Assembly (NCBI RefSeq): GCF_001721295.1
Contig: NZ_MDDS01000010.1
Coordinates: 1 to 64,000 of the forward strand
Source: Sphingomonas turrisvirgatae
GTDB taxonomy: Bacteria > Pseudomonadota > Alphaproteobacteria > Sphingomonadales > Sphingomonadaceae
DNA length: 64,000 nucleotides
Direction: 5' to 3'
Below the pieces are notes generated by a model. That model did no database searches and was not told the DNA's origin. It was given only the letters and a program-made list of their open reading frames with translations. The translations under genes were made by a program, and so were the position numbers. This document shows, piece by piece, positions 26,599 through 36,397 of this stretch. Numbering within the stretch: position 1 is the first letter of the stretch; each line of letters begins with the position of its first letter.

Positions 26599-27123
26599 AT
26601 GCAAGCAAGTCCCTTTGCATCCGACGCCGCACTCGGCAGCCGCCGCCCGATCATCCGGCGCAACCCCGATAACGCGCAAGAGATCGAGATGGTTGATGCC
26701 GCCTGGGGTCTTGCGCCAATCGAGCGCGGAGAAAAGCCGTTCAAGTTCATCCGCTCGGAAGGCCGCAGCTTTCCGCTGATGCGCTGTCTCGTGCCAGCAA
26801 GCGAGTTCCATGTCCGCAACGATGGCCGACGCTTTCGCGTGACGCTCGACGATGGCAACTTCTTCTACCTCGCAGGCGTATGGCGACCGGCCGAAGCCGA
26901 CTGGCCGCTGAGCTATGCTGTGGTCACGATCGAAGCCAATACCGACGTGATGGTCTATCAGGAGCGGCAAGGTGCCGTGCTGCTGCGCCGGCAGAACATG
27001 GCGTGGCTGGATTCGCTCGTGCCTGAGCATGAGCTGCTGCAGCCGCTGCCGCCGCGCAGCTTTCGTGTCGAGGAGATTGCGCCGCGCGTGCCAATCCGAG
27101 AACAGCTGACCCTCGCACTCTGA
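26599..27123 (+). CDS. Degenerate SRAP-like protein
   Basis: A 174-residue protein that aligns with SRAP: E-M-V-D-A-A-W-G-L-A-P-I near residue 31, F-I-R-S-E-G-R near 50, L-V-P-A-S-E-F-H near 67, and M-V-Y-Q-E-R-Q-G near 118. The catalytic glutamate (A-S-E-F) survives, but Cys2 is lost, the asparagine position reads F-K-F-I-R-S-E, and the H-x-R histidine is replaced (Y-Q-E-R). It could bind DNA without crosslinking or have a new role. The start ATG 26599 follows the LexA box directly. Confidence 0.8.
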   Translation: MQASPFASDAALGSRRPIIRRNPDNAQEIEMVDAAWGLAPIERGEKPFKFIRSEGRSFPLMRCLVPASEFHVRNDGRRFRVTLDDGNFFYLAGVWRPAEADWPLSYAVVTIEANTDVMVYQERQGAVLLRRQNMAWLDSLVPEHELLQPLPPRSFRVEEIAPRVPIREQLTLAL

Positions 27124-27175
27124 TCTGGAACCGGTTGAGTCCTCGTCGATTCTTTCATTCGAAGGAGAGAGGAAC

Positions 27176-27361
27176 ATGGCGGACAACAAGGCAAAGCGCG
27201 GTGGCGCGGACCGTCGCACGGTTGCAGCGGGCGAAGGCTATGAGGTCAGCTATTTCGCGCGCAAGCACGGCATCAGCCGTAATCAGGCAGAAACGTTGAT
27301 CCAGCGGGTCGGAAATGACCGCGAGAAGCTCAATGCGGCAGCACAGAAGTTAAAGGCGTAG
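27176..27361 (+). CDS. DUF3606 domain protein
   Basis: A 61-residue protein with a DUF3606 core: Y-E-V-S-Y-F-A-R-K-H-G-I-S-R-N-Q-A-E and L-I-Q-R-V-G-N-D-R-E-K-L-N-A-A. A GGAGAGAGG leader precedes ATG 27176. Such proteins are small, helical and often stress-associated in alphaproteobacteria; a weak GGAAC at 27127-27131 hints at stress promoter sequence but has no good -10 partner. Confidence 0.85.
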   Translation: MADNKAKRGGADRRTVAAGEGYEVSYFARKHGISRNQAETLIQRVGNDREKLNAAAQKLKA

Positions 27362-27479
27362 CCGCGGACCTCGATCGTGGCGGGCCGCCGTGCAAGAAGA
27401 CTCAGGTCACCGCAAAGGCCGAACGGCACCCTTTTCGTTAGCGACTTGCTCCCTAGCTGTGCGGCGAAGGGGAGCATGA

Positions 27480-27710
27480 ATGGGCCAGCGGCATACCACG
27501 ATCGCGCCGGATTTGATCGCATGCATCGAGCATGGGCGCTTGCCGCGCGTCGATGAGCTGCAGCGTGTCGCCGCTCACATCCGTTCCGATCTTGAGCGAT
27601 CGGCCTGTGCGTTTTCATGGGGCGCGGCGATGCCCGATGAGTGGGAGCGCCTGCTGATCCTGCGCGTGGCGCAAGCCGCGCTCACCGGTAATGGTGATGA
27701 GCCGACATGA
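27480..27710 (+). CDS. Small hypothetical protein
   Basis: A 76-residue frame with helical character (T-I-A-P-D-L-I-A-C-I-E-H-G-R, V-D-E-L-Q-R-V-A-A-H-I). A short GGGGAGC leader lies upstream. No family is recognised; coding bias looks right for this genome. Confidence 0.5.
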   Translation: MGQRHTTIAPDLIACIEHGRLPRVDELQRVAAHIRSDLERSACAFSWGAAMPDEWERLLILRVAQAALTGNGDEPT

Positions 27711-28103
27711 CGACTTGAGCGCCGAACCCACGATTGGCTAGTGTCACTGCAACTCCGTGGGCAATGACAAAAGACAATAAACGCCGCTATACTGCAGCCA
27801 TCGTTGATCAGCAGTAAAGCGCGACGCTCGGCCTAACGGCGCAGTGAGAAAGTCGACGGCTTTGTCCTATGCAACCTTCAACGTCAGTCTTTATCGGTTT
27901 TCGTGCCGACGAATTCGAAAAGCCGACCAAATCTGCTTGTCGATCCTAGGGTCAGGGCGCGGCGCAATCTGATTCAGGCTCCGCAAGGGGATCGGGTTTG
28001 CCGGGCTCACCGGCTTCCTTCAATCCAAAGCCTATTCGGGCTTGGCGGCATCTACGCCGGCTACTGCGTATACAACGTCGCCTGCTGGCGTGCGCCGCGC
28101 AAA
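27711..28103. other. Gap with no recognised gene
   Basis: Nearly 400 bases of lower coding quality. Several stops occur in all frames, and no tRNA-like or repeat structure was seen. Confidence 0.4.
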
Positions 28104-28304
28104 TCAACCCTTCGGTGTAATCCAGACCGACACCGGCACCACCACCTTGCCCGGCGCCGGCTTGCCCACATCGACGCGGTCCGCTTTGACCAACTCACCT
28201 GTCGCCAGGTTGAAGGACGCCCACGGTTTGGGCATCCGCCCAAATGACATTTTCTGGATCGGCTGACCGGTGGTCGAGTTCATAATCGTGGCGATGATCG
28301 GCAT
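28104..28304 (-). CDS. Small hypothetical protein
   Basis: A 66-residue frame (M-P-I-I-A-T-I-M-N-S, then P-G-K-V-V-V-P-V-S-V-W-I) that reads like a compact beta-rich protein. No signal peptide or known domain was recognised. Confidence 0.45.
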   Translation of the reverse strand: MPIIATIMNSTTGQPIQKMSFGRMPKPWASFNLATGELVKADRVDVGKPAPGKVVVPVSVWITPKG

Positions 28305-28585
28305 GGCCGCGCATTACTTCACCGCTTCAAAGCCTGTCCACCGTGCCGCCAAAAGATTGCTGTGGGCGATGATATCAGGGCTCCGCCCGCACCCATGCGA
28401 TCGATGTGGCGACTGGCAGCGGGATGATTGCTAACGACGCCGCTTGACCAAGCCGTCTCGAAACGCTGATCTCGCAGCGATGATGTTGCAACGCGAAGGG
28501 GCATTCTGACGCGCATTCGAAATCATAGGCAGTTGCGGCGGCAGGACATCACTCCATGAACGAGAGATTCGTGGAGGGGAGCGGC

Positions 28586-29830
28586 ATGACCTCGCGCTGG
28601 CGGTGGCTGATGCGGCTGCTGCTGCGCCGCATCTGGTTCCGCGCCGCCCTCTTTTCCCTGTCGTCCGTTGTCCTTGCGCTCCTGGCGGCATTCGTGGCGC
28701 CCTTCATTCCCTATGAGCTTAGCACCAAGATCGGCTCGGACGCGGTCGACAACATTCTTGGGATCCTGGCTTCGTCGATGCTGGCGGTTACGACCTTCTC
28801 GCTGACCGCGATGGTCTCTGCCTTCTCCGCCGCGAGTGGCACCATCACGCCCCGCGCGACTCAGTTGCTGGTCGAGGATTCGACAGCCCAAAACGCGCTG
28901 TCGACATTCATCGGCGCGTTTTTGTTCGCGATCGTCGGAATTTGCGCGCTGTCGACTGGCATCTACGGAACCTCGGGTCGAGTCATCCTCTACGCCGGCA
29001 CCATCCTCGTCATTGCGATCATCGTGATCACGTTGCTGCGCTGGATCGGGCATTTGTCCAGCTTTGGCCGGGTCGGCAACACGATCGATCGCGTCGAAAA
29101 GGTCACACACGCCGCAATCGAGCGTTCAGGCTACAGGGTTGCCGTCGCGCCCGCTGGGATACCTCCCAGGCGGGGCAGACGCCCGGTATTCACCGACAAG
29201 ATCGGTTACAGCACGCATATCGATCTCATTGCGCTCGACAAGGTCGCTGCGCGCCTCGGCTGTACGATCGACCTTTCGATCGCGCCCGGCGCTTTTGTGA
29301 CCCCGAACCGCGAGATCGCTTGGCTCGATGGCGGCAATGCGGCGAACGACGTCGAGATCCGCGACGCGTTCACCTTCAATCACCACCGCCAGTTCGATCA
29401 CGACCCCCGGCTTGGGCTGGTCGTGCTGTCCGAGATCGCGTCACGAGCCTTGTCGCCTGCGGTCAACGATCCTGGCACGAGCATCGCCGTGCTAGGATCG
29501 GGTGTGCGAGTGATGGCCGCGCTGCTCGATCAGGCTCGGACCGGCGCAAAGGATGGCAAGCGCGTTCGGCTGCCCGAGATCGCGATCGAAGATCTGCTCG
29601 ACGACCTGTTCCGGCCGATCGCGCGCGACGGCGCCGGCATCGTCGAAGTCGCGATCAAGCTCCAGCGCTCGCTCGCCGAAATCGCCGGGATGGTGCCATC
29701 GGCGTATGGGCCGTTGGCGATGCGCGCCGCGGACGCCCTCGCGCGCTGCCAGGCCTCGATGACGTTCGAAGCCGATCTTGAATGTGTGCGCACCGTATAT
29801 CGTGCGCACTGGACAGACCCCAAGCCCTGA
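28586..29830 (+). CDS. DUF2254 family membrane protein
   Basis: A 414-residue integral membrane protein. The N-terminal half has four hydrophobic spans (A-L-F-S-L-S-S-V-V-L-A-L-L-A-A; I-L-A-S-S-M-L-A-V-T-T-F; F-L-F-A-I-V-G-I-C-A-L; I-L-V-I-A-I-I-V-I-T-L-L) with a family hallmark T-P-R-A-T-Q-L-L near residue 90. The C-terminal cytosolic half contains D-P-R-L-G-L-V-V-L-S-E-I-A-S-R-A-L-S-P-A-V-N-D-P. ATG 28586 is preferred over 28556 since the first hydrophobic span then starts within the first 30 residues. Function is unknown. Confidence 0.85.
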   Translation: MTSRWRWLMRLLLRRIWFRAALFSLSSVVLALLAAFVAPFIPYELSTKIGSDAVDNILGILASSMLAVTTFSLTAMVSAFSAASGTITPRATQLLVEDSTAQNALSTFIGAFLFAIVGICALSTGIYGTSGRVILYAGTILVIAIIVITLLRWIGHLSSFGRVGNTIDRVEKVTHAAIERSGYRVAVAPAGIPPRRGRRPVFTDKIGYSTHIDLIALDKVAARLGCTIDLSIAPGAFVTPNREIAWLDGGNAANDVEIRDAFTFNHHRQFDHDPRLGLVVLSEIASRALSPAVNDPGTSIAVLGSGVRVMAALLDQARTGAKDGKRVRLPEIAIEDLLDDLFRPIARDGAGIVEVAIKLQRSLAEIAGMVPSAYGPLAMRAADALARCQASMTFEADLECVRTVYRAHWTDPKP

Positions 29831-29933
29831 GCTGGCGAACTCGGGCCCATGCCGCCGATTACCGAGTGAACAAAATGCGTGGCCGATTGCCGCGCCATGA
29901 GGACCGAAAGCGCGGCCGCCGCGTTCGCAATTC

Positions 29934-30440
29934 ATGTTCTTCGACAGCCTGCCCGGTTTGCTACGTGTCGCGGTCATCTCCCTGCTCGCCTATGCCGCCA
30001 TGGTTCTCGTCCTGCGGATCGCGGGCAAACGCGCGCTCGCCAAGCTGAATGCCTTTGACCTGGTGGTAACCGTGGCGCTCGGCTCGACGCTGGCCACAGT
30101 GCTTCTCAGCAAGGATGTCGCGCTTGCGGAAGGCATGCTCGCCTTCGCCGCGCTGGCGTTGCTGCAATGGCTGCTATCGCGCCTTTCGATCGCAAGCGCG
30201 CGGTTCCGTAAACTTGTCCGCGCGGAGCCCCGGCTGTTGCTCGAAGATGGCGTTTACTGCCGCAGCGCCATGGCGAAGGAGCGCGTGACGGCGGATGAAG
30301 TCGATGCGGCGATCCGAAGCGCCGGATTTGGATGCATCGAGGCCGTCGCGGCCGTCGTTCTCGAGACGGACGGCAGCATGAGCGTTGTCGCACGCGCGCA
30401 GAACGAGGAACTCACTGCACTGCGCTCAGTCCAGAGATAG
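29934..30440 (+). CDS. DUF421 (YetF-like) membrane protein
   Basis: A 168-residue protein with three hydrophobic spans and the typical R-I-A-G-K-R-A-L-A-K-L-N-A-F-D-L-V-V segment near residue 28, G-S-T-L-A-T-V near 50 and a small soluble C-terminal domain (P-R-L-L-L-E-D-G, then V-D-A-A-I-R-S-A-G). YetF-like proteins are of unknown function. Confidence 0.88.
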   Translation: MFFDSLPGLLRVAVISLLAYAAMVLVLRIAGKRALAKLNAFDLVVTVALGSTLATVLLSKDVALAEGMLAFAALALLQWLLSRLSIASARFRKLVRAEPRLLLEDGVYCRSAMAKERVTADEVDAAIRSAGFGCIEAVAAVVLETDGSMSVVARAQNEELTALRSVQR

Positions 30441-30497
30441 CGGCGCGCATGTTACATGCATCCTCAGGAAAGCGGCGCCTGAATGCAGACAGTGCGG

Positions 30498-31412
30498 TTA
30501 GGGCGCATCGTTCGAGTCGTCGCGCCGGGCGGAACTCTCAAGCTCGACTTGCGGCTTCATCGCTCGCGTCAACGCCAGCGGCTCCTTGAAGGTGAGCGTG
30601 CGATACGGGAATGGGATCTCTATTCCAGCTTCGTCGAGCGCGCGCTTGATCGAGCGCACGACCGCATCGCGTGATCGGTGCGCTTCGTACGGCGTGGACC
30701 CCGCCCACCAGCGAACAAGAAAGTTGATGGAACTGTCGCCAAATTCCTTGGCCAGGACATCGATGCGACGCTCCGCATCCACTCCTTCCGATGACCGGAC
30801 GGCAGCCTCGATGACCGACGCTGCTTCGTCCAGGTCGGTGTCATTGGCGACGCCGATTTCGACTTCGTGGCGACGCGTGGCCTCGTCCGTCAGGATCTTG
30901 ACCGGGTTCTTGAATAGATAGGCGTTCGGCACCAGCACCAACTCGTTACTGAGGTGTCGAAGATGGGTATCCCGCAACGTGATGTGCTCGACCTTGCCCT
31001 CGACAGCCTCGCATTCGATCACATCGCCAATGCGCATCTTGCGCCTCAGCATGATCAGTACACCGGCCAGGAAATTCTCGAAAATGTCCTTGAAGGCAAA
31101 GCCCACAGCCACCGAACCTAGCCCGACCACCGCGAGCAGGCTCGCCGGGGTCACCCCGGGCAGCACAATCGAACTTGCGATCATGAGTCCGACGACCCAG
31201 ATCACAACACTCACCAGCGTCTCGGCGAGATTGATCAGCGTTGCACGAACATGCGTCCGTCCTAACAAACGGTCCGCAATCCGCCTTGCGAACTTTGCGG
31301 CGATCCAGGTGACCAGCAAGATCAGCAAGCCGATCGCAAGCTGAGGCATGATTCGGATGAATTCCGCGAGCATCTCTCGGAGCCGTTGACCAAGAATATT
31401 GACTAAGTCCAT
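30498..31412 (-). CDS. Small-conductance mechanosensitive channel (MscS family)
   Basis: A 304-residue MscS-type channel that releases solutes during hypo-osmotic shock. After two or three membrane spans comes the pore-lining segment (V-V-G-L-G-S-V-A-V-G-F-A-F-K-D) and the L-I-M-L-R-R-K-M-R-I-G-D-V-I-E beta-domain entry. A C-terminal alpha/beta domain follows. ATG 31412 has a GGAG motif 6 bp upstream and begins just before the first helix; upstream in-frame codons are not hydrophobic or conserved. Confidence 0.9.
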   Translation of the reverse strand: MDLVNILGQRLREMLAEFIRIMPQLAIGLLILLVTWIAAKFARRIADRLLGRTHVRATLINLAETLVSVVIWVVGLMIASSIVLPGVTPASLLAVVGLGSVAVGFAFKDIFENFLAGVLIMLRRKMRIGDVIECEAVEGKVEHITLRDTHLRHLSNELVLVPNAYLFKNPVKILTDEATRRHEVEIGVANDTDLDEAASVIEAAVRSSEGVDAERRIDVLAKEFGDSSINFLVRWWAGSTPYEAHRSRDAVVRSIKRALDEAGIEIPFPYRTLTFKEPLALTRAMKPQVELESSARRDDSNDAP

Positions 31413-31653
31413 CAGAGCTCCAAGTCCGCGCAATCCGTTCCGCCGGTCCATATAACGAGCGGTATCCGGTTCGGGGACCAGGAACCTTCGCCACAGCGTC
31501 GATCGTGCCACTGACGGCGTTGCGGAGAAGCGGATCGCTGCGTCCGTCGTTCTCGGCATCGCTATCGCTGCACGGTATTCGCCTGCGACCATTCATCTTG
31601 TGATTATGCTCGGACAGCTTGAACCATCAAAGCAGGTTCCGAGTTGAACAGCG

Positions 31654-32955
31654 ATGCCAGAATTCGCGTCACCTGAACCCTACATCATCTGGCTGACGCT
31701 TGCGGGCGTGCTTATCGCGCTGGTGGCTTGGCTGCCGCTTGCGCTGAAGCGTTTGCCGCTCTCGCTGCCGATCCTGTGCATCGCGGCTGGCATTGGCATC
31801 TTCTTGCTGCCAGCGGTCTCGCTGCGTCCGCTGCCGCTCAGTTATCCGCAGATCACCGAGCGATCCACCGAGCTCGTCGTCATCATCGCGCTGATGGGTG
31901 CCGGACTGAAGCTCGATCGCTTGTTCAGCTGGCGACGGTGGAGTGTAACCTGGCGACTCCTGGCAATCACGATGCCGCTTTCGATTATCGCCATCACTGC
32001 GATCGGCGGTTGGGGTCTTGGCCTTAGCTGGACCGCCGCGCTGCTGCTCGGCGCGTGTCTCGCGCCGACTGATCCGGTGCTCGCCGCCGATGTCCAAGTC
32101 GGCCCGCCCAAGAGCGGGGAGGAAGATGAAGTCCGCTTCGGGTTGACCTCCGAGGCGGGTCTAAATGACGGCTTCGCATTCCCGTTCGTCAACCTTGCCA
32201 TCGCGCTAGCGCTGTCCGCCGGCACCGGCGCGCCGTGGGCGCGCGACTGGCTCGTCCACAATGTGTTGTGGGAGATCGGCATCGGGATCGCCGGCGGCTG
32301 GCTGGTTGGGTGGTTGTTCGGATGGCTCACCTTCCGCGTGCCGGCGGAGACGAAACTGGCCAAGACCGGCGATGGGCTGATCGCCATCGCGGCCACCTTC
32401 ATATCATACGGCCTGACCGAGATGCTCGATTGTTACGGCTTCCTGGCCGTGTTCGTGACTGCACTCACGTTACGCCGATCGCATCATAATCACGATTTTC
32501 ATCATGAAATGCACGATATCACCGAACAGGTCGAGCGCATCGCCATGATGGTGTTGCTGATCCTGTTCGGCGGGGCGCTCGTCAACGGGTTGCTGGACGC
32601 GTTGCGCTGGTCAGATGTCGTTGCAGCTGTCGCCATCATTCTCGTCGTTCGCCCCGCGGCCGGCTTGGTCGGCCTGATCGGCCTGCGTGCCGCCGGGTCC
32701 GAGAAGCTGACGCTTGCCTTTTTCGGCATCAGGGGGGTGGGGTCGTTCTACTATCTTGCCTATGCCCTCAATCATGCGCAGTTCGAACAAGCCGAGCGTC
32801 TCTGGGCAATTGTCGGCCTCGTGGCGCTGTTTTCCATCCTGCTTCATGGCCTTACGGTCACGCCAGTCATGCGTTCACTCGATCGGCAGCAAGGGCGCGA
32901 TCCCGATCGGGAAGAGCTTCCGCCGCCTGGCCTGCAAGGCCCTGCCACCAATTAA
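31654..32955 (+). CDS. Cation:proton antiporter, CPA1 (NhaP) type
   Basis: A 433-residue inner-membrane Na+(K+)/H+ antiporter with about twelve spans. The ion-binding signatures are A-P-T-D-P-V-L-A near residue 140 and S-E-A-G-L-N-D-G near 170. A hydrophilic loop with H-H-N-H-D-F-H-H-E-M-H-D near 275 may be a metal or pH-sensing segment. The gene is divergent from the MscS gene, and NhaA follows downstream on the same strand. Confidence 0.9.
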   Translation: MPEFASPEPYIIWLTLAGVLIALVAWLPLALKRLPLSLPILCIAAGIGIFLLPAVSLRPLPLSYPQITERSTELVVIIALMGAGLKLDRLFSWRRWSVTWRLLAITMPLSIIAITAIGGWGLGLSWTAALLLGACLAPTDPVLAADVQVGPPKSGEEDEVRFGLTSEAGLNDGFAFPFVNLAIALALSAGTGAPWARDWLVHNVLWEIGIGIAGGWLVGWLFGWLTFRVPAETKLAKTGDGLIAIAATFISYGLTEMLDCYGFLAVFVTALTLRRSHHNHDFHHEMHDITEQVERIAMMVLLILFGGALVNGLLDALRWSDVVAAVAIILVVRPAAGLVGLIGLRAAGSEKLTLAFFGIRGVGSFYYLAYALNHAQFEQAERLWAIVGLVALFSILLHGLTVTPVMRSLDRQQGRDPDREELPPPGLQGPATN

Positions 32956-33164
32956 GGACCGAATGCATTGCTTCCATACGCATGCACCACGGCCCCGACA
33001 GCTGGCTGCAGAGCGCATGCCCCCCTCACCCGGGTAGCAACGGCGTTTAGTCGGTTGTATGTTACCGGGGCGGGTGCAATAGGGCTCGCGGGTGCCGATC
33101 CGACAGGGCGGCAGGTGTCAGCGCTGGTCGGGCCGCCAGTGCAGAACCGCTTCCAAGGTCGGCC

Positions 33165-34376
33165 GTGAGCGACATGCCCCTTGGCGCGCCAAGCGCACTG
33201 CGCAGCTTTCTAAAAAGCCAGGCTTCGGGTGGCCTGGTGCTGATGGCAGCTGCCGCACTGGCCCTGCTGGTGGCAAATTCGCCTTTGGCTCCTGCCTATT
33301 TCGATGCGCTGCAGACATATTTAGGTCCGCTGAGCCTCTCGCATTGGATCAATGACGGTCTGATGGCGGTGTTCTTCCTTCTCGTGGGCCTGGAGATCAA
33401 GCGCGAGGTGCTCGATGGGCAATTGTCGAGCTGGAACCGCCGCATCCTGCCGGGCGTCGCTGCGCTGGGCGGGATGATCGTGCCAGCGCTGATCTTCCTG
33501 GCGTTTAACGGCCACGACCCGAGCACCGCACGTGGATGGGCAATTCCCTCGGCGACCGATATCGCGTTCGCCCTGGGTGTCTTGTCGCTGCTCGGCAATC
33601 GCATCCCCACATCGCTGAAAGTGTTCCTGACGGCGCTCGCGATCATTGACGACCTGGGCGCGGTGATCATTATAGCCCTGTTTTATACCAGCAATCTGTC
33701 GATCCTCTATCTTGCGCTTGCCGGCGTGATCCTGGCCGCGCTGATTGGCATGAACCGGTGCGGCGTCGTGCGTCTTGCGCCTTATCTGCTCTCTGGCGGC
33801 CTGCTGTGGTTCCTGGTCCTGCAATCCGGAGTTCACGCGACCATTGCTGGAGTCGTGCTTGCCCTTACGATTCCTCTGCGTCGCGCACCCGGCCGCCCCG
33901 ACGACATGAAGCACTCGCCGCTGCATAAATTGGAACACAGTCTTCACGGCTGGGTGACGTTCCTGATCGTGCCGATATTTGGATTTGCCAATGCCGGCGT
34001 TTCCTTCGCCGGCCTGACGCCGGCAGTTCTCACCGACCATCTGACGCTGGGTGTCGCCTTGGGGCTGCTCGTCGGCAAGCTCGTCGGCGTGTTCGGCAGC
34101 GCTTACCTGGTGATCCGAGCAGACTGGGCCGACATGCCGGCCGACGCGAGTACGGTTCAACTGCTTGGTGTGTCACTTCTGTGCGGCATCGGTTTCACGA
34201 TGAGCCTGTTCATCGGCCTGCTGGCATTCGCGAATAATGCGTTGCTTCAAGAGGAGGTGAAGATCGGTATCCTCCTGGGCTCGGCGCTGGCGGGACTTCT
34301 TGGGTGGAGCATCTTGCGCGTTGCGCGTCGCGAAACGTCGTCGACTTCAAAGGTTCAAGAGGCCGATCACGCCTGA
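33165..34376 (+). CDS. nhaA: Na+/H+ antiporter NhaA
   Basis: A 403-residue NhaA-type antiporter. The conserved ion-translocating residues are visible as A-T-D-I-A-F-A-L-G (near residue 130) and [14 protein letters not shown] (near 160), plus W-A-I-P-S. The N-terminus [10 protein letters not shown] is typical. The start is GTG 33165, with ATG 33174 as an alternative. Its 3' end overlaps the converging K+ channel gene by 10 bases. Confidence 0.95.
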   Translation: MSDMPLGAPSALRSFLKSQASGGLVLMAAAALALLVANSPLAPAYFDALQTYLGPLSLSHWINDGLMAVFFLLVGLEIKREVLDGQLSSWNRRILPGVAALGGMIVPALIFLAFNGHDPSTARGWAIPSATDIAFALGVLSLLGNRIPTSLKVFLTALAIIDDLGAVIIIALFYTSNLSILYLALAGVILAALIGMNRCGVVRLAPYLLSGGLLWFLVLQSGVHATIAGVVLALTIPLRRAPGRPDDMKHSPLHKLEHSLHGWVTFLIVPIFGFANAGVSFAGLTPAVLTDHLTLGVALGLLVGKLVGVFGSAYLVIRADWADMPADASTVQLLGVSLLCGIGFTMSLFIGLLAFANNALLQEEVKIGILLGSALAGLLGWSILRVARRETSSTSKVQEADHA

Positions 34377-35425
34377 TAGCGTGCCACGCGCGGGATCACC
34401 TCGATGATCGTATCGCCCTCAATCAGTCGAGCAGCCTCAGGCTCCCAGAATCCGAAGCATTTGCCATTCCGATAGATTCGATGCCCAAGACCGGTTTCGA
34501 TGTCGGCGAGGCGAGTTCCGATTTCGGCCTCGGTAACCGTCCGTTCGTGCAAGGCGACGCGCCCGCCCGATGCGGCAAGATCGGCCATATATTCCGCAAG
34601 ATGCGCCCCATGGGTGGAGCCGGCGAGCAGCAATCCGGCGAAGCTCGCCGGATTAATCACGGTGTCAGCTCCTGCCTGATGAGCGATCGCTTCATTGTCT
34701 TCGGAACGGATCACGACACTGATCGGGACCGATGGCGACAATCGTCTCGCGGTCAGTACGATCAGGATCGACGTGTCGTCGCGACCGGCGGAGACGATCA
34801 AGGCCGACGCGCAATCGATCTTCACGGCCTCGAGCGCCGCGTTTCGCGTCGCGTTCCCCTCCATTACAGTCGCGCCGCAGCCTTCCGCCGCTCGCAGCGC
34901 GGACGCACTTTCATCGATCACCACGATGGTATTGGGGTCGGCACCGCGCCGGATCAGCTCATTTACAGCTTCCGAGCCGCTCGTGCCATATCCTGCCACG
35001 ACAACATGGCCTTCAAGATGCCGCTGGATCACTTTCATGCGCCACCTTTCCCATACGCGTCTGAGAAGAAAATCATATGCCGTGCCAAGAAAGATCAACC
35101 ACACGAACAGTCGGATCGGCGTGACGACGAACGTGTCGAACAAGCGCGCCTGCTGCGTCACCGGCACGATGTCCCCATAGCCGACCGTCGTGACGGTAAT
35201 CATCGTAAAATAGAGCACGTCGGCAAAGCTGATCGGCTCGCCTGAGCTTTGCCGCAGCCCGTCGCGGTCGAACCAGTGGACCGCGAGAGCCACGCCGATC
35301 ATGCCGAATGCAAGCGAAATGCGCCAGACCAGCGACAGCCAGACCGGCGTGCGGCGCTTGCGACGCAGATGATATGACCGGTGGTCCGCGTCGTCAGAGC
35401 GCATCGCTACCGCTTGCCGAAGCAT
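34367..35425 (-). CDS. Potassium channel with RCK (TrkA-N/TrkA-C) domains
   Basis: A 352-residue two-span K+ channel. The selectivity filter is T-V-G-Y-G-D near residue 80, after a pore helix in V-L-Y-F-T-M-I. A Rossmann-type RCK N-domain follows ([13 protein letters not shown]) near 140 and a C-domain ends the protein. It is MthK/Kch-like and gated by ligand binding to the RCK ring. ATG 35404 is a possible shorter start. It converges with nhaA. Confidence 0.92.
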   Translation of the reverse strand: MLRQAVAMRSDDADHRSYHLRRKRRTPVWLSLVWRISLAFGMIGVALAVHWFDRDGLRQSSGEPISFADVLYFTMITVTTVGYGDIVPVTQQARLFDTFVVTPIRLFVWLIFLGTAYDFLLRRVWERWRMKVIQRHLEGHVVVAGYGTSGSEAVNELIRRGADPNTIVVIDESASALRAAEGCGATVMEGNATRNAALEAVKIDCASALIVSAGRDDTSILIVLTARRLSPSVPISVVIRSEDNEAIAHQAGADTVINPASFAGLLLAGSTHGAHLAEYMADLAASGGRVALHERTVTEAEIGTRLADIETGLGHRIYRNGKCFGFWEPEAARLIEGDTIIEVIPRVARYQA

Positions 35426-35464
35426 CGTGTGGGGTCATGCCGAGGGCGGATTGTCGCTAGGCAT

Positions 35465-36325
35465 TCAGCCGGGGCGCCATTCGCTCAGCATCGTGCCGTC
35501 TGCTTCCTCGAATGCCACGCGGTCAAGCTTGGTCGCGACGACACACACCGGACGCTGGTCAGGGCCGGGCGCGCCGCACCGTATCGCTCGGCCGTTTGGA
35601 TAGGACGCGATCCTGCCTGCCAGGATCAGGCGATATCCCTGCGGGGGCGGCTTTAGCGGCGCTTCGCCTTCCGGCCGGATAGTAAACATATAGGCACGGC
35701 CATTGCGCCGTCCGATGCGGGAGCCGCCAGCCTCGAAGATCGCAGCCAGGCCGAGCGTCTGAGGCGCTGCGCCGATGTTAGCAGTCTGAAGTGGGTCGCC
35801 TTGCACCGTCGGACAGCGCTCCGACTCCATCCATGGGCGCGGAATCCAGAACCCTTCGACGGCTTCCCAATCAGGTGCATCGGCGCTTCCAGCGATCAGC
35901 GCAGACCCCGCCCAATCGCCCGGAGTCATGTTCAGCACGATTGTCTTGCCTTCATCGCCCCAAGACCAGCCCGCCACGCCCGACACATGCTCGCCTGCTA
36001 GCGGCGTAGGACCGGAGCAACCAAATGCGATCTTGATGGAAAAGGTCCGACCTACCAGAGGGTCGGTTGCCGCCGGTTTCTCGGCTGCCGTATATTGCGA
36101 GGTGGCTTGCCGCGCCGCATCGATAAAATCGGCGCGCGACAGCCGTGGCGGCGGCGCAGGCGAGAGAGGCGCGGGCGGTCGGACTGGCGCCTCCAGTTGG
36201 ACATTGGCCGGTGTGGGCTCAGGCGCGGACGCATCACAGCCTGCGAGCACCAAGGCGAGCGCCGATGAAACGATCGCTATCCGTGCCGGACGGTCCTGTG
36301 GCGAGTGCGGCTCCAGGGAGAACAT
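35465..36325 (-). CDS. Hypothetical lipoprotein
   Basis: A 286-residue predicted lipoprotein: ATG 36325 gives a signal peptide ending in L-V-L-A-G-C (cysteine at residue 28) followed by a proline-rich linker. The mature part contains two pairs of cysteines (I-A-F-G-C-S-G, E-R-C-P-T-V, I-R-C-G-A, P-V-C-V-V) that could form disulfides. I do not recognise the domain. The start lies 72 bases from the start of the divergent SLC13 gene. Confidence 0.75.
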   Translation of the reverse strand: MFSLEPHSPQDRPARIAIVSSALALVLAGCDASAPEPTPANVQLEAPVRPPAPLSPAPPPRLSRADFIDAARQATSQYTAAEKPAATDPLVGRTFSIKIAFGCSGPTPLAGEHVSGVAGWSWGDEGKTIVLNMTPGDWAGSALIAGSADAPDWEAVEGFWIPRPWMESERCPTVQGDPLQTANIGAAPQTLGLAAIFEAGGSRIGRRNGRAYMFTIRPEGEAPLKPPPQGYRLILAGRIASYPNGRAIRCGAPGPDQRPVCVVATKLDRVAFEEADGTMLSEWRPG

Positions 36326-36397
36326 GCGGTTACGATAGCAGGTCCGCACGAAATTGGGAGGCTTGACGAACGCATCTGGCATGGCTCTGCAGGGCGG

